A stretch of DNA of 59,942 bases from Thiopseudomonas sp. (GCA_023228985.1 JALOAC010000015.1:1-59942), one strand, 5' to 3'. Shown: positions 25,859-34,726, numbered from the stretch's first letter. A program made the numbers and translations. The notes: a model not told the origin generated them from the sequence alone.

Positions 25859-25899
25859 AACCACTGCCAGCTCACCTCGAACTTGCAGTGGTTTTTTTA
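25859..25899 (+). terminator. intrinsic terminator after dorA
   Basis: AACCACTGC at 25859-25867 pairs with GCAGTGGTT at 25885-25893 and is followed by a T-run. It closes the cytochrome-chaperone-reductase operon. Confidence 0.9.
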
Positions 25900-26039
25900 T
25901 TGCAATAGACACAGAATAATTATGCACACAGCACTTGCGGAACAAATTTAAAGAAGCGCTGAATAATATTAGCGAGACAAGCAGCGCCTCCTTAGCAGCA
26001 AGTACAAAATATTTTAGCCCTACCTATGGATTAGGCTCC

Positions 26040-26462
26040 TTAACCTTGCTCGACAATGCTATAGCTGTGGCTAATTAGCACACCGGCACGCTCCAGCATG
26101 ATTGAGGCAGAACAGTATTTTTCTGCCGACAGTTCTACCGCACGCTTCACCGCGGTTTCTTTTAGCTGACTGCCTGTTACCACAAAATGCAGATCAATCT
26201 CGGTAAACACCTTGGGCTCTGTATCTGCACGCTTGGCTTTAATTTCCAACTCGCAACCGCGTACATCTTGTCGCGATTTACGCAGGATGCTCACCACATC
26301 AAAGCTGCTACAGCCGCCGAGCCCCATTAACAGCATCTCCATAGGCCTAGCTGCCAAATTATGACCACCCGCTTCTGGCGGGCCATCCATCATCACTAAA
26401 TGTCCCGAACCCGACTCAGCCATAAACACTGTATTTTCTACCCATTTGACTCGTGCTTGCAT
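26040..26462 (-). CDS. OsmC-like protein (YhfA type)
   Basis: 140-residue member of the OsmC/Ohr superfamily, of the YhfA branch that lies next to crp/vfr in gammaproteobacteria. The single catalytic-type cysteine region LMGLGGCSSFDVVSILRK (about residues 46-63) is present, with a second cysteine in KYCSASIM. Possible thiol peroxidase; role unknown. In P. aeruginosa the homologue lies between vfr and speD (from memory), so it marks the right border of the molybdenum island. Confidence 0.88.
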   Translation of the reverse strand: MQARVKWVENTVFMAESGSGHLVMMDGPPEAGGHNLAARPMEMLLMGLGGCSSFDVVSILRKSRQDVRGCELEIKAKRADTEPKVFTEIDLHFVVTGSQLKETAVKRAVELSAEKYCSASIMLERAGVLISHSYSIVEQG

Positions 26463-26598
26463 TGTTCATCCTTTACTAAAAACTTAAAACCAAGATAAAG
26501 TAACATTTACTTGCTCTGCAGCAACACAAAGCATACCCCTTTGGTACAACTTACGGGCCAACAAAAACCATTCCATATTCTATATAAAGCACAAAATC

Positions 26599-26627
26599 TT
26601 GACGAAAGCCCTATTCCTGTGTCTAAT
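26599..26627 (+). promoter_or_regulatory. sigma-70-type promoter candidate for vfr
   Basis: TTGACG (26599-26604), 17-bp spacer, TCTAAT (26622-26627) on the plus strand, pointing to vfr, whose ATG is about 410 bp downstream. A MITE-like element lies between the promoter and the gene. Confidence 0.55.
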
Positions 26628-26717
26628 TCTATTGGTTAACATAAAAGTAATATTTAAGGTTTGGTAAGATTTTTGTCAATAAGGACGTAATACTTCGGAG
26701 TTCAGTCTGCCAATTTC

Positions 26718-26978
26718 CCTAAGAAGCCTCTGAATAACTACCTGCGTAGCTACCACTGCGTTAAAAACGTACTCACAATCTTTAGATTGAACGTGCTTTA
26801 GCACGGCCCGAAGGGGGAGCGAAGCGAATAAAATGCTCGTTTACACATGTAAACTGCGCTTTTTCGTACGTTTTGACTCGCTAGCGCTCGCCCTTCGGGT
26901 CAGCCTTTGGCTGTTACTATCGTTGGTCGTTGCGCCTTGTGTTAGCGTCCTCGGTAACGTTATTTAGAGACTCCCTAA
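26718..26978. repeat. MITE-like element, copy 1 (about 260 bp)
   Basis: Shares long near-identical stretches with the copy at 30497-30700, including TGCGTTAAAAACGTACTCAC, the ATCTTTAGATTGAACGTGC region and the GTCCTCGGTAACGTTATT end. Terminal inverted repeats CCTCTGAATAAC / GTTATTTAGAGA (imperfect here) bound it. No ORF of note. This copy carries about 58 bp (around 26875-26940) that the second copy lacks. It lies in the intergenic region between osmC-like and vfr; the rest of 26463-27036 shows only the promoter candidate. Confidence 0.85.
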
Positions 26979-27036
26979 CTTAAGTCATTGTCTGCCAGAA
27001 GCTGCTCCTTGCTTGGCTGCACTATTGAGGTTTTGC

Positions 27037-27681
27037 ATGGTTGCTATCAATCTCCCACCCAAAATTAAAAATATCGATAAAGTACTTGCCCATTGCCACC
27101 GCAGGCGCTTTGCTAACAAAAGCACAATCATTTATGCCGGTGACCGTTGTGAGTCGCTTTTTTTTATTGTGCAAGGCTCAGTTACTATCCTAATTGAGGA
27201 TGATGAAGGCAAAGAGATGATCATCGCCTATTTAAACCAAGGCGACTTTTTTGGTGAGCTGGGCGTATTTAATCCCAATAACGTCGAGCTGTTACGTAGT
27301 GCTTGGGTGCGCGCACGCACTGAGTGCGAAGTGGCGGAAATTAGCTATACCAAATTCAAAGAAATCGCTGCCCAAGAGCCTGAGATTCTTTACACCCTGG
27401 GCCAGCAAATGGCTGAACGCTTGCGTAACACCACGCGCAAAGTCGGTGACTTAGCATTCCTCGATGTTACCGGGCGCGTCGCGCGTACATTATTAGACTT
27501 ATGCAAACAGCCTGATGCTATGACCCACCCAGACGGCATGCAAATTAAAATCACGCGCCAAGAAATCGGCCGTATTGTCGGCTGCTCAAGAGAAATGGTT
27601 GGCCGTGTGCTTAAAAACCTTGAAGAGCAAGAGCTTGTTCATGTGCGCGGAAAAACCATGGTGGTTTACGGCACCCGCTAA
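27037..27681 (+). CDS. vfr: cAMP-activated global regulator, Vfr/CRP family
   Basis: 214-residue CRP-family regulator very close to P. aeruginosa Vfr over its whole length. The N-terminal cyclic nucleotide-binding domain has GDFFGELGVF (about residue 70) and the phosphate-binding arginine in RSAWVRAR. The C-terminal helix-turn-helix is TRQEIGRIVGCSREMVGRVLKNLE (residues 170-193). ATG 27037 is placed after GAGG; the eight extra codons upstream are not conserved. A class III cyclase gene at 46950 could supply its ligand. Convergent with the regA-like gene across a terminator. Confidence 0.95.
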   Translation: MVAINLPPKIKNIDKVLAHCHRRRFANKSTIIYAGDRCESLFFIVQGSVTILIEDDEGKEMIIAYLNQGDFFGELGVFNPNNVELLRSAWVRARTECEVAEISYTKFKEIAAQEPEILYTLGQQMAERLRNTTRKVGDLAFLDVTGRVARTLLDLCKQPDAMTHPDGMQIKITRQEIGRIVGCSREMVGRVLKNLEEQELVHVRGKTMVVYGTR

Positions 27682-27695
27682 ATCTAGCTGCTCAC

Positions 27696-27728
27696 AAAAA
27701 GGCATAGTTGTTCGCTATGCCTTTTTTT
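27696..27728. terminator. terminator between convergent vfr and regA-like gene
   Basis: AAAAAGGCATAG / CTATGCCTTTTTTT, a 7- to 8-bp stem with A-run before and T-run after, so it can act in both directions. Confidence 0.9.
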
Positions 27729-27732
27729 ATTG

Positions 27733-28293
27733 CTAGCGTTTGACGGGACGCTTTTGTAGCTTACGCTGCAAGGTACGTCTATGCATGCCAAGTGCCCGCG
27801 CTGTGGCGGAAATATTACCATCATGCTCACTCAGCACCCGCTGAATATGCTCCCACTGCAAACGATCCACAGAAATGGGGTTTTCAGGTACCAGATTTTC
27901 AATTTCTGCGCGATCAGACAGCAAAGCTACTAGCACATCATCAGCATCCGCTGGCTTGCACATATAATTCTGCGCACCTCGCTTAATCGCCTCAACTGCA
28001 GTAGCAATACTGGAATAGCCGGTTAAAATCAGCACTTTCATTTCCGGGTCTAGCTCCAATAACTTGGGCAACAATACCAGACCCGAGTCGCCTTCCATCT
28101 TTAAATCCAGCACGGCATATTCAGGCAAATCCTGCTTGGCCAGCATCAACCCCTCGTCGGCTGAGCTGGCGATAGAAACACGTAAACCGCGTCTGGTCAT
28201 CGCGCGCGCCATGACCCGAGTAAAGGTTGTGTCATCGTCCACTAATAACAAATGCGGATGCTCATCACCATCAAATAAAACGTCACCACTCAT
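27733..28293 (-). CDS. response regulator of the RegA/PrrA/RoxR family
   Basis: 186-residue redox response regulator. The receiver domain has acidic DDD (19-21), the phosphoacceptor D63 in VLDLKM (same number as in Rhodobacter RegA), T/S in LTGYSS and K in CKPAD. The Fis-type HTH at the C-terminus (NISATARALGMHRRTLQRKL) follows a short linker. ATG 28293 is preceded by GGGGG; the 35 codons upstream in frame overlap the kinase gene and have no similarity. It is 13 bp downstream of its kinase. In pseudomonads RoxR controls terminal oxidases and cyanide response. Confidence 0.92.
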   Translation of the reverse strand: MSGDVLFDGDEHPHLLLVDDDTTFTRVMARAMTRRGLRVSIASSADEGLMLAKQDLPEYAVLDLKMEGDSGLVLLPKLLELDPEMKVLILTGYSSIATAVEAIKRGAQNYMCKPADADDVLVALLSDRAEIENLVPENPISVDRLQWEHIQRVLSEHDGNISATARALGMHRRTLQRKLQKRPVKR

Positions 28294-28306
28294 AACTAAC
28301 CCCCAG

Positions 28307-29578
28307 TTAAAACAAATCAGTTTGCAAACGCGGTAAGCACAACTCTGCCAAAGTTCCACCGCCTTCTTGGTTATACAATTTAACCGTCCCACCAGCACGA
28401 TTAACGCTGGCTTGACTCAAAAACAAGCCCAAGCCCAAACCTTTTCCCTTAGTGGTAATAAAGGGCTTACCTAGCTGCTCAGCAATTTCCAACGGGACGC
28501 CTTCACCATAGTCGCGAATTGTTAGACGAATCCATTGCCTGTCCCATGTTAAGCGAATACTTAAATCTTCTGGGCACGCATCGGCGGCGTTATTGAGTAG
28601 ATTTAATAACGCCTGGGTTAGATCGGCCGGCGGCATCACCTTAGGCACAGAGCCTGCACCCTCATAGCTGTAGGTAAAATTTGCTTCCGGACGCATCAAG
28701 TGCCAACGATTTAAAGCTTTTTCAAACCAATGCACCACGGATTGCTCCTCAACGGCCAAGCGTCGATCCGCTTCGGCAGCGCGCACTAAATTTTGTAAGG
28801 TTTCTTTACAGAGTAAGACCTGCTCTTGCAGCACCGCAATATCTTCCTGCAGGCTGGGCTGATTTTTATACTCTTGTCGTAACTCCGTTAACAGTACACT
28901 CATAGTCGACAGCGGCGTACCCAATTCGTGCGCGGCTCCAGCCGCCTGAGTAGCTACCGCCAGCAGCTGCTGATCGCGCATACCTTCTTCGCGCCTAGCC
29001 GCCCGAAACTCTTCTTGCTCACGCACCGCGGCTGCCATCTTGGTTACAAAAAACGTTATAAATGCCGCTGATAATGCAAAATTGGCCCACATGCCAAACA
29101 AGTGCAGGCTAATCAACAGTTCGTTAAATTGCTCACCGGCAATATGTAGCGGTCGATACCAAATCAGCAGCGCTGTATATCCCGTTAGCGCCAAGCCACT
29201 CAGAAAGACTGAATAAAACCAAGGCAAAGTTGCCGCGGCAATAGTTAGCGGCACCAAATAATAAGCAACGAAGGGATTGGTCGAGCCACCCGTGTAATAC
29301 AACAGTCCACTATGGATAAGCAGATCAAAGGCCAGCTGAATCGCAAACTCTAGCTCAGTCACCGGCCAACTGCCGCGCAAACGCAGCACAGTCAGCACAT
29401 TAACCGCGACTGACAATGACAACAGCACCACCAGCTGCGGCCAAGCTAACGGAAACCAATCACTTAGGTAAATGAAGCCTAAAGTGCCGGCTTGCGAACA
29501 GAACACCACAAAACGGATTAGCACTAACCGCCACAGGTTTTGTTTGCTCGCCGAGAGTAAATGACTAGGTGCTAGCAT
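28307..29578 (-). CDS. redox-sensing histidine kinase of the RegB/PrrB/RoxS family
   Basis: 423-residue membrane kinase with about six transmembrane segments (20-185), the ubiquinone-binding GGSTNPF loop (97-103), H-box HELGTPLSTM with H217, and C257 exactly 40 residues later, the same spacing as H225 and redox-active C265 of Rhodobacter RegB. The N and G boxes (LLNLLNNAADA, GLGLGLFLSQ) complete the ATPase domain. ATG 29578 follows GAAGGA. Expected to phosphorylate the adjacent RegA-like regulator according to quinone redox state. Confidence 0.93.
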   Translation of the reverse strand: MLAPSHLLSASKQNLWRLVLIRFVVFCSQAGTLGFIYLSDWFPLAWPQLVVLLSLSVAVNVLTVLRLRGSWPVTELEFAIQLAFDLLIHSGLLYYTGGSTNPFVAYYLVPLTIAAATLPWFYSVFLSGLALTGYTALLIWYRPLHIAGEQFNELLISLHLFGMWANFALSAAFITFFVTKMAAAVREQEEFRAARREEGMRDQQLLAVATQAAGAAHELGTPLSTMSVLLTELRQEYKNQPSLQEDIAVLQEQVLLCKETLQNLVRAAEADRRLAVEEQSVVHWFEKALNRWHLMRPEANFTYSYEGAGSVPKVMPPADLTQALLNLLNNAADACPEDLSIRLTWDRQWIRLTIRDYGEGVPLEIAEQLGKPFITTKGKGLGLGLFLSQASVNRAGGTVKLYNQEGGGTLAELCLPRLQTDLF

Positions 29579-29740
29579 AGTAGTCCTTCAGATATTAAAA
29601 ATCTTCGCGTTCCTAGTGTATAAGAGGTTACCTTGCTAAACATAGGCGCTGCAGCAACTGCGACTCTTAGTCTCAGCTGTATGGAACCTAATCAATAAAC
29701 CCGCCTCATATTTATTGAAAAACCAAATAGAGAGTATGCA

Positions 29741-30448
29741 ATGCACAAACAAAAAACCATTTTACATTTAGCTGTCTGCTGTGCACTAACCCTAGCGGCA
29801 AACACAGCTTTGGCACAAACCAATTACAATCAGGTCTCTCTGCGCGCGGAAGCCAGCGTTGAAGTGGCACATGATTTAATGCAGGTTGTTCTGTATACCG
29901 AAGAACAAGACAATGACGCAGCACGCTTGGCAGATAAAATAACTCAAACTCTTAACCAAGCCATCGCACAAAGCAAGCAGTCAAGTCAGGTCAAAATTTC
30001 TTTAGGCAGTCGTTACAGTCAACCTGTACATCAGGATAAATCGCAAAAAGTCATTGCGTGGCGTGAACGGGCCGAACTGCGCTTAGAAAGCACTGACTTT
30101 GCGCAATTATCGACACTGACGGGGCAGTTACTGCAAACACTGAGCATAGCCAGCATGCGCTTTAATATCGCCAACTCAACTCGTGTTGAACATGAGAACC
30201 AGTTATTAGGTCAGGCGATCGCGGCTTTTTCTGAGCGCGCCAAACTGACCAGCAAAGCACTGGGCGGTAAAGATTACAAACTGGTCAGCCTTAATCTAAA
30301 CAGCCAAGGCGGCTATCAACCACCTATGTACCGTTCGGCGATGGTGATGAAAGCGCAAGCCGATGAGTCCTACAGCACACCAGAGATTGAGGCAGGCACC
30401 AGCGAGTTGAAAATGATCGCTGACGGGATGATCGAAGTGATTCATTGA
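29741..30448 (+). CDS. SIMPL domain (DUF541) periplasmic protein
   Basis: 235-residue protein with a Sec signal peptide (cleavage after NTALA, about residue 26) and one SIMPL/DUF541 domain: SLRAEASVEVAHDLMQVVLYTEEQ and WRERAELRLESTDFAQLSTL. Homologues include E. coli YggE, linked to oxidative stress, but function is poorly defined. It stands alone, downstream of the divergent kinase gene, and is followed by a MITE-like copy. Confidence 0.85.
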   Translation: MHKQKTILHLAVCCALTLAANTALAQTNYNQVSLRAEASVEVAHDLMQVVLYTEEQDNDAARLADKITQTLNQAIAQSKQSSQVKISLGSRYSQPVHQDKSQKVIAWRERAELRLESTDFAQLSTLTGQLLQTLSIASMRFNIANSTRVEHENQLLGQAIAAFSERAKLTSKALGGKDYKLVSLNLNSQGGYQPPMYRSAMVMKAQADESYSTPEIEAGTSELKMIADGMIEVIH

Positions 30449-30496
30449 TAAACCGAGCAGCAACCTTCTTGTTATATAGAAGGTTGCTGACGTCGC

Positions 30497-30700
30497 TTAG
30501 GAAACCTCTGAATAACTACCTGCGTAGCTATCACTGCGTTAAAAACGTACTCACAATCTTTAGATTGAACGTGCTTTAGCACGGCCCCGAAGGGGGAGCG
30601 AAGCGAATAAAATGCTCATTTACTCGGTGTAAACTGCGCTTTTTCGTCCGTTTTTGCCTTGTGCTAGCGTCCTCGGTAACGTTATTCAGAGGCTCCTTAG
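30497..30700. repeat. MITE-like element, copy 2 (about 204 bp)
   Basis: Second copy of the repeat at 26718-26978. Terminal inverted repeats are clear: CCTCTGAATAAC at the left (30505-30516) and GTTATTCAGAGG at the right (30681-30692). About 58 internal bases present in copy 1 are missing here, just after the TTTTTCGTCCG stretch. The right end lies one base from the speC stop codon (30702-30704), so the element occupies the SIMPL-speC gap without breaking a gene. No coding capacity; mobilised in trans if at all. Confidence 0.88.
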
Positions 30701-30701
30701 A

Positions 30702-31865
30702 TTAGATGCAGAATTGTTTTAGCGGCGGGAAACCGTTGAACTCAACTGAGCTATAGCTGGTGGTGTACGCACCGGTAGATAACCAGTACAGGCGATCGCC
30801 GCTGGCTAAATTCAGCGGCAAACCGTACTTGTAGTTTTCATACATGATGTCGGCGCTGTCGCAGGTCGGTCCGGCGATAACTACATCTTCCAGCTCGCCC
30901 TGTTTTTCGGTCCAAATCGGAAATTTAATCGATTCATCCATCGTTTCAATCAAACCAGAAAACTTACCCACATCAGTAAATACCCAGCGCTCTATCGCCA
31001 TACGGGATTTGCGCGATACCAGCACCACTTCACTGACCAAAATACCGGCATTAGCGACCAAGGAACGACCCGGTTCCAGAATAATTTCTGGCATATCATC
31101 ACCAAAATCTTCCTGTAAGAAACGGGTAATTTCTTCCGCGTAGGCGGTTAACGGATTGGTTTTAGTCAGGTAATTGGCCGGAAAACCACCGCCCAGATTA
31201 ATCATCTTCAACTCAATGCCATCTTCTGCCTTCAAGCGGGTAAAGATATGTTTGACCTTGCCGATGGCCGCATCCCACACGCCGATTTCACGCTGCTGCG
31301 AGCCCACATGAAACGAGATACCGTAGGGCACCAAACCCAGCTCACGCGCCAGCACCAATAAGTCCATGGCCATATCAGGCTGACAGCCGAATTTACGCGA
31401 TAACGGCCAGTCCGCCGAGCTTGAGCCTTCGGTCAAAATACGTACATAGACTTTTGAGCCCGGCGCGGCTTTGGCGATATTACGCAAGTCCTGCGCTGAG
31501 TCGGTGGCAAACATGCGCACGCCCTGCTCATAAAAATAACGCACATCACGGGCTTTTTTAATGGTATTGCCGTAGCTCACTTGCTCGGGCTTTACGCCGC
31601 AGGCCAGCACCTTATCCAGCTCATAGATCGAGGCGATATCAAAGTTAGCGCCTTTGTCATTCAACAGCTTAGTAATTTCTACCGCTGGGTTCGCCTTCAC
31701 CGCGTAATACACTTTGGCGTAGGGGAAGTTGTCGGTGATATCGTCGTATGCACGGCTGATCGTGTCTAGATCAAGCACTACAAAAGGGGTTTCTTGCTGA
31801 TCAGCAAAGGTTTTGATTTTCGCAAAAGTTGCGGGTGCGAAGTAGTCTTCCACGCGAATGGACAT
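30702..31865 (-). CDS. speC: ornithine/lysine decarboxylase, fold III
   Basis: Makes putrescine (or cadaverine). It is the 387-residue eukaryotic-like, alanine racemase-fold PLP enzyme of pseudomonads, not the large E. coli type. PLP lysine in YYAVKANPAVE (about residue 54), HVGSQQ, LGGGFPANY, EPGRSLVANAG, and the catalytic cysteine in GPTCDSADIMYE. ATG 31865 has a perfect GGAGGA ribosome site; the frame stays open 43 codons upstream but without family similarity. With speD at 8897 it supplies the spermidine pathway. Confidence 0.93.
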   Translation of the reverse strand: MSIRVEDYFAPATFAKIKTFADQQETPFVVLDLDTISRAYDDITDNFPYAKVYYAVKANPAVEITKLLNDKGANFDIASIYELDKVLACGVKPEQVSYGNTIKKARDVRYFYEQGVRMFATDSAQDLRNIAKAAPGSKVYVRILTEGSSSADWPLSRKFGCQPDMAMDLLVLARELGLVPYGISFHVGSQQREIGVWDAAIGKVKHIFTRLKAEDGIELKMINLGGGFPANYLTKTNPLTAYAEEITRFLQEDFGDDMPEIILEPGRSLVANAGILVSEVVLVSRKSRMAIERWVFTDVGKFSGLIETMDESIKFPIWTEKQGELEDVVIAGPTCDSADIMYENYKYGLPLNLASGDRLYWLSTGAYTTSYSSVEFNGFPPLKQFCI

Positions 31866-32425
31866 AGCAATTCCTCCGAACAGAACGCCAGATGTAGCTG
31901 TGAGCCACATGGAGCGTTTGTCTTGGTAAGTCGAAAAAAGGGGTGAAATAGAACGCTTAATCCGTTTCCCCACTTTGGTTCGCCTACTTCCCAAGGCATG
32001 TCGCCGAGGAGTAACAGCGGTAAAACCGCCAACCTCTCGTCGTCAGTACTTGAGCCGGATGGATCGTTTCAGCATGAGCGTTCGCCGCGCACTTTATGAG
32101 GTTTGCGCTATAAATGCAACAGCGCAGCGTACTGAATTTTCATAACCTTGCTTCCTACATAATAAAGCTACTTGCTACCCCGCATATTCTATTCAGCTAT
32201 ATCTAAGCAGCTTTATATTCCTTCAATTATCACAACAAATACAGCATAGTAACGGCATTGATTGGCGATAGAGGCAATGATCATGAGCATTCAACTAGGC
32301 GCTATCGCAGTAACGCGCCATGCAGCCTCACTTGCGCCTCACCGAACCACCAAACAAGCAAACCGCCACTCTGTACGCCACTTGAAGCCAGCGTGCAGGT
32401 GCAGGCACTGCTAAGGAGAACGCTG
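31866..32425. other. speC leader and divergent promoter region
   Basis: 560 bp between divergent speC and the hydrolase gene. Nearest speC, on its strand, lie a hairpin GCGGT-AAA-ACCGC (32017-32029) and a weak ATGTAGCT/AGCCACAT stem-loop (about 31890-31909) just ahead of the ribosome site. Two overlapping frames are open over it (from 31994 in the speC frame and from 32032 in another), neither with recognised similarity. This could be a structured, regulated leader. No tRNA or repeat was seen in the rest. Confidence 0.4.
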
Positions 32426-33010
32426 ATGCGTATTGAAACCCAAGTGCGCTATCTGATTGTACCCGGCTGGCAAGGCTCTTCGGCTGAGCACTGGCAGTCA
32501 CACTGGCAGCAGGTTTTGCCTGGCTGCAGCCGTGTTGAGCAGGACGATTGGTTATTGCCGCAGCGTCAAGCATGGATTGAGCAACTGGAACATGCAATTG
32601 CCGCTGATTCGCGCCCCGTGGTGCTTATTGCCCATAGCCTAGGCTGCGTAACTGTAGCGCACTGGGCGATGCAGGCAGCACCCAAGCTTTTGGCGCAAGT
32701 ACGCGGCGCTTTATTAGTTGCGCCAGCGGATGTTGAGCGTCAGGACTGTCCCGCGGCTCTGCAGAACTTTGCGCCCATGTCTACCCAGCGCCTGCCATTT
32801 CCTAGCCTGCTCGTAGGCTCTACTAATGATCATGCAGCAGACGCACAACGCGCCCTGCTGTTTGCCAAGCACTGGGGCAGTGCCGCGGTAATTTTGCCCA
32901 ACGCCGGACATATCAACGTGCAGTCCGGTCATCACCGCTGGGAGCAGGGTTTTGCTTGGCTGTACCAACTGCAAGAGCGCAGCGTGCAGTCTTTACAGCA
33001 TTCAGCATAA
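32426..33010 (+). CDS. RBBP9/YdeN-type serine hydrolase
   Basis: 194-residue alpha/beta hydrolase of the RBBP9/YdeN family. LIVPGWQGSSAEHWQSHW opens the fold, the nucleophile is in IAHSLGCV (about residue 73), the acid in VGSTNDHA and the histidine in NAGHINVQSGHHRW. Substrate unknown. ATG 32426 follows AAGGAG; the 56 upstream codons in frame are unrelated. It lies 123 bp before prfC. Confidence 0.88.
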   Translation: MRIETQVRYLIVPGWQGSSAEHWQSHWQQVLPGCSRVEQDDWLLPQRQAWIEQLEHAIAADSRPVVLIAHSLGCVTVAHWAMQAAPKLLAQVRGALLVAPADVERQDCPAALQNFAPMSTQRLPFPSLLVGSTNDHAADAQRALLFAKHWGSAAVILPNAGHINVQSGHHRWEQGFAWLYQLQERSVQSLQHSA

Positions 33011-33063
33011 GCGATGAACTGCACTCAGTATTAGCCTCTGACAAAGTCTCTGCGCAAGCCTGT

Positions 33064-33092
33064 ATGCGTCAGCGGCCTAAAGCCGTTATAAT
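33064..33092 (+). promoter_or_regulatory. possible prfC promoter
   Basis: A perfect -10 TATAAT at 33087-33092, 42 bp before the prfC ATG. The -35 (ATGCGT region at 33064) is poor, so this rests mainly on the -10. Confidence 0.4.
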
Positions 33093-33133
33093 GCGCGGCT
33101 ATTTTCACTGGTTAAATTTAGAGTCCACGCTAT

Positions 33134-34717
33134 ATGAGTCGATATGCTGCTGAGGTTGCCAAACGCCGTACGTTTGCCATTATTTCCCACCCGGATGCCG
33201 GTAAAACCACCATTACCGAGCGCCTGCTGTTAATGGGGCAAGCTATCAGCGTGGCTGGTACGGTTAAATCGCGTAAATCCGACCGTCACGCCACCTCCGA
33301 CTGGATGGCTATGGAGCAGCAGCGTGGTATCTCTATTACCACCTCAGTGATGCAGTTCCCCTATCGGGAGCACATGATTAACCTGCTCGACACTCCGGGC
33401 CACGAAGACTTCTCGGAAGACACCTACCGCACGCTTACTGCGGTGGACAGTGCGCTGATGATGATCGACGGCGGTAAGGGGGTAGAGCCACGCACCATCG
33501 CTTTGATGAATGTGTGTCGCCTACGTGACACGCCCATTATCAGCTTTGTTAACAAAATGGACCGCGACATCCGTGACCCTATTGAGTTGCTAGATGAGAT
33601 CGAAGAAGTCCTTAACATTAAAGCTGCACCTATTACTTGGCCGATTGGCTGCTACCGTGAGTTTAAAGGGGTATATCACCTCGCCAACGACCAACTTTAT
33701 GTCTATACCCCAGGGCATGGTCACGAGCGCACCGAAGAAAAAATCATTCAAGGACTGGATAGCGCTGAGGCCCGCGCACTGCTGGGCAATCGCTACGATG
33801 ACTATGTAGAGGAGTTAGAACTGGTACAGGGTGCTTGTCATCTATTCGACCACGATGCTTATTTGCGTGGCGAAATGACTCCCGTGTTTTTTGGTACGGC
33901 GCTGGGCAACTTTGGCGTGGATCATGTGCTGGATGCCTTTGTAGATTGGGCACCTGCGCCCTTATCGCGTATGACGCAAGAGCGCGAAGTGCTGCCTTCC
34001 GAGGAAGTATTTAGCGGCTTTGTGTTTAAAATTCAGGCCAATATGGATCCACGCCACCGTGACCGTATTGCCTTTATGCGCGTGTGCTCGGGCAAATACG
34101 AACAAGGCATGAAGATGCGCCATGTGCGGATTAAAAAAGACATCAAGATTGCTGATGCCTTAACCTTTTTCTCCAGCGACCGCGAGCGTCTTGAAGATGC
34201 CTATGCCGGCGATATTATCGGTCTGCACAACCACGGCACCATTCAAATTGGTGATACTTTCAGTGCCGGTGAGGAGATGAACTTTATTGGTATTCCACAC
34301 TTTGCGCCGGAACTGTTCCGCCGTGTGCGCTTAAAAGATCCACTCAAATCCAAGCAGTTACGTCAGGGCTTACAGCAGCTGGCCGAAGAAGGCGCAACAC
34401 AAGTGTTCTTCCCCAAACGCAGCAACGATATTATTCTCGGCGCGGTGGGTGTTCTGCAGTTTGATGTGGTGGCTAGTCGCCTAAAAGAAGAATATAAGGT
34501 CGAGTGCCTGTACGAGCCTATCAACGTTTACTCGGCACGCTGGGTAACCAGTGATAACAAGAAAAAGCTGGATGAGTTTATGGATAAGGCGCACGAGCAC
34601 CTTTCCATTGACGGTGGTGGGCACTTAACCTATTTAGCGCCCACCCGCGTTAACCTTAGCCTGATGGAAGAACGTTGGCCGGATATAGAATTCCACGCCA
34701 CCCGCGAACACCATTAA
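33134..34717 (+). CDS. prfC: peptide chain release factor 3
   Basis: GTPase that removes RF1/RF2 from the ribosome after termination. The 527-residue length is standard. G1 SHPDAGKTT (about residue 18), switch I RGISITTSVM, G3 DTPGHEDF, G4 NKMDRD, and domains II-III are all present (FVFKIQANMDPRHRDRIAF, GVLQFDVVASRL). Single gene; its 3' end faces the Usp gene with 9 bp between. Confidence 0.96.
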   Translation: MSRYAAEVAKRRTFAIISHPDAGKTTITERLLLMGQAISVAGTVKSRKSDRHATSDWMAMEQQRGISITTSVMQFPYREHMINLLDTPGHEDFSEDTYRTLTAVDSALMMIDGGKGVEPRTIALMNVCRLRDTPIISFVNKMDRDIRDPIELLDEIEEVLNIKAAPITWPIGCYREFKGVYHLANDQLYVYTPGHGHERTEEKIIQGLDSAEARALLGNRYDDYVEELELVQGACHLFDHDAYLRGEMTPVFFGTALGNFGVDHVLDAFVDWAPAPLSRMTQEREVLPSEEVFSGFVFKIQANMDPRHRDRIAFMRVCSGKYEQGMKMRHVRIKKDIKIADALTFFSSDRERLEDAYAGDIIGLHNHGTIQIGDTFSAGEEMNFIGIPHFAPELFRRVRLKDPLKSKQLRQGLQQLAEEGATQVFFPKRSNDIILGAVGVLQFDVVASRLKEEYKVECLYEPINVYSARWVTSDNKKKLDEFMDKAHEHLSIDGGGHLTYLAPTRVNLSLMEERWPDIEFHATREHH

Positions 34718-34726
34718 GGTGCTTAA

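Noticed and set aside
26463..27036. tRNA or small gene in the long osmC-vfr gap
   Set aside because: The gap is explained by a promoter candidate and a MITE-like repeat; no cloverleaf or conserved ORF seen.
31866..31994. N-terminal extension of speC by 43 codons
   Set aside because: A strong GGAGGA ribosome site precedes ATG 31865 and the resulting 387 residues match the family length.
31778..32032. 84-codon ORF overlapping the speC start
   Set aside because: Starts with TTG, no similarity; treated as part of the leader, not as a gene.
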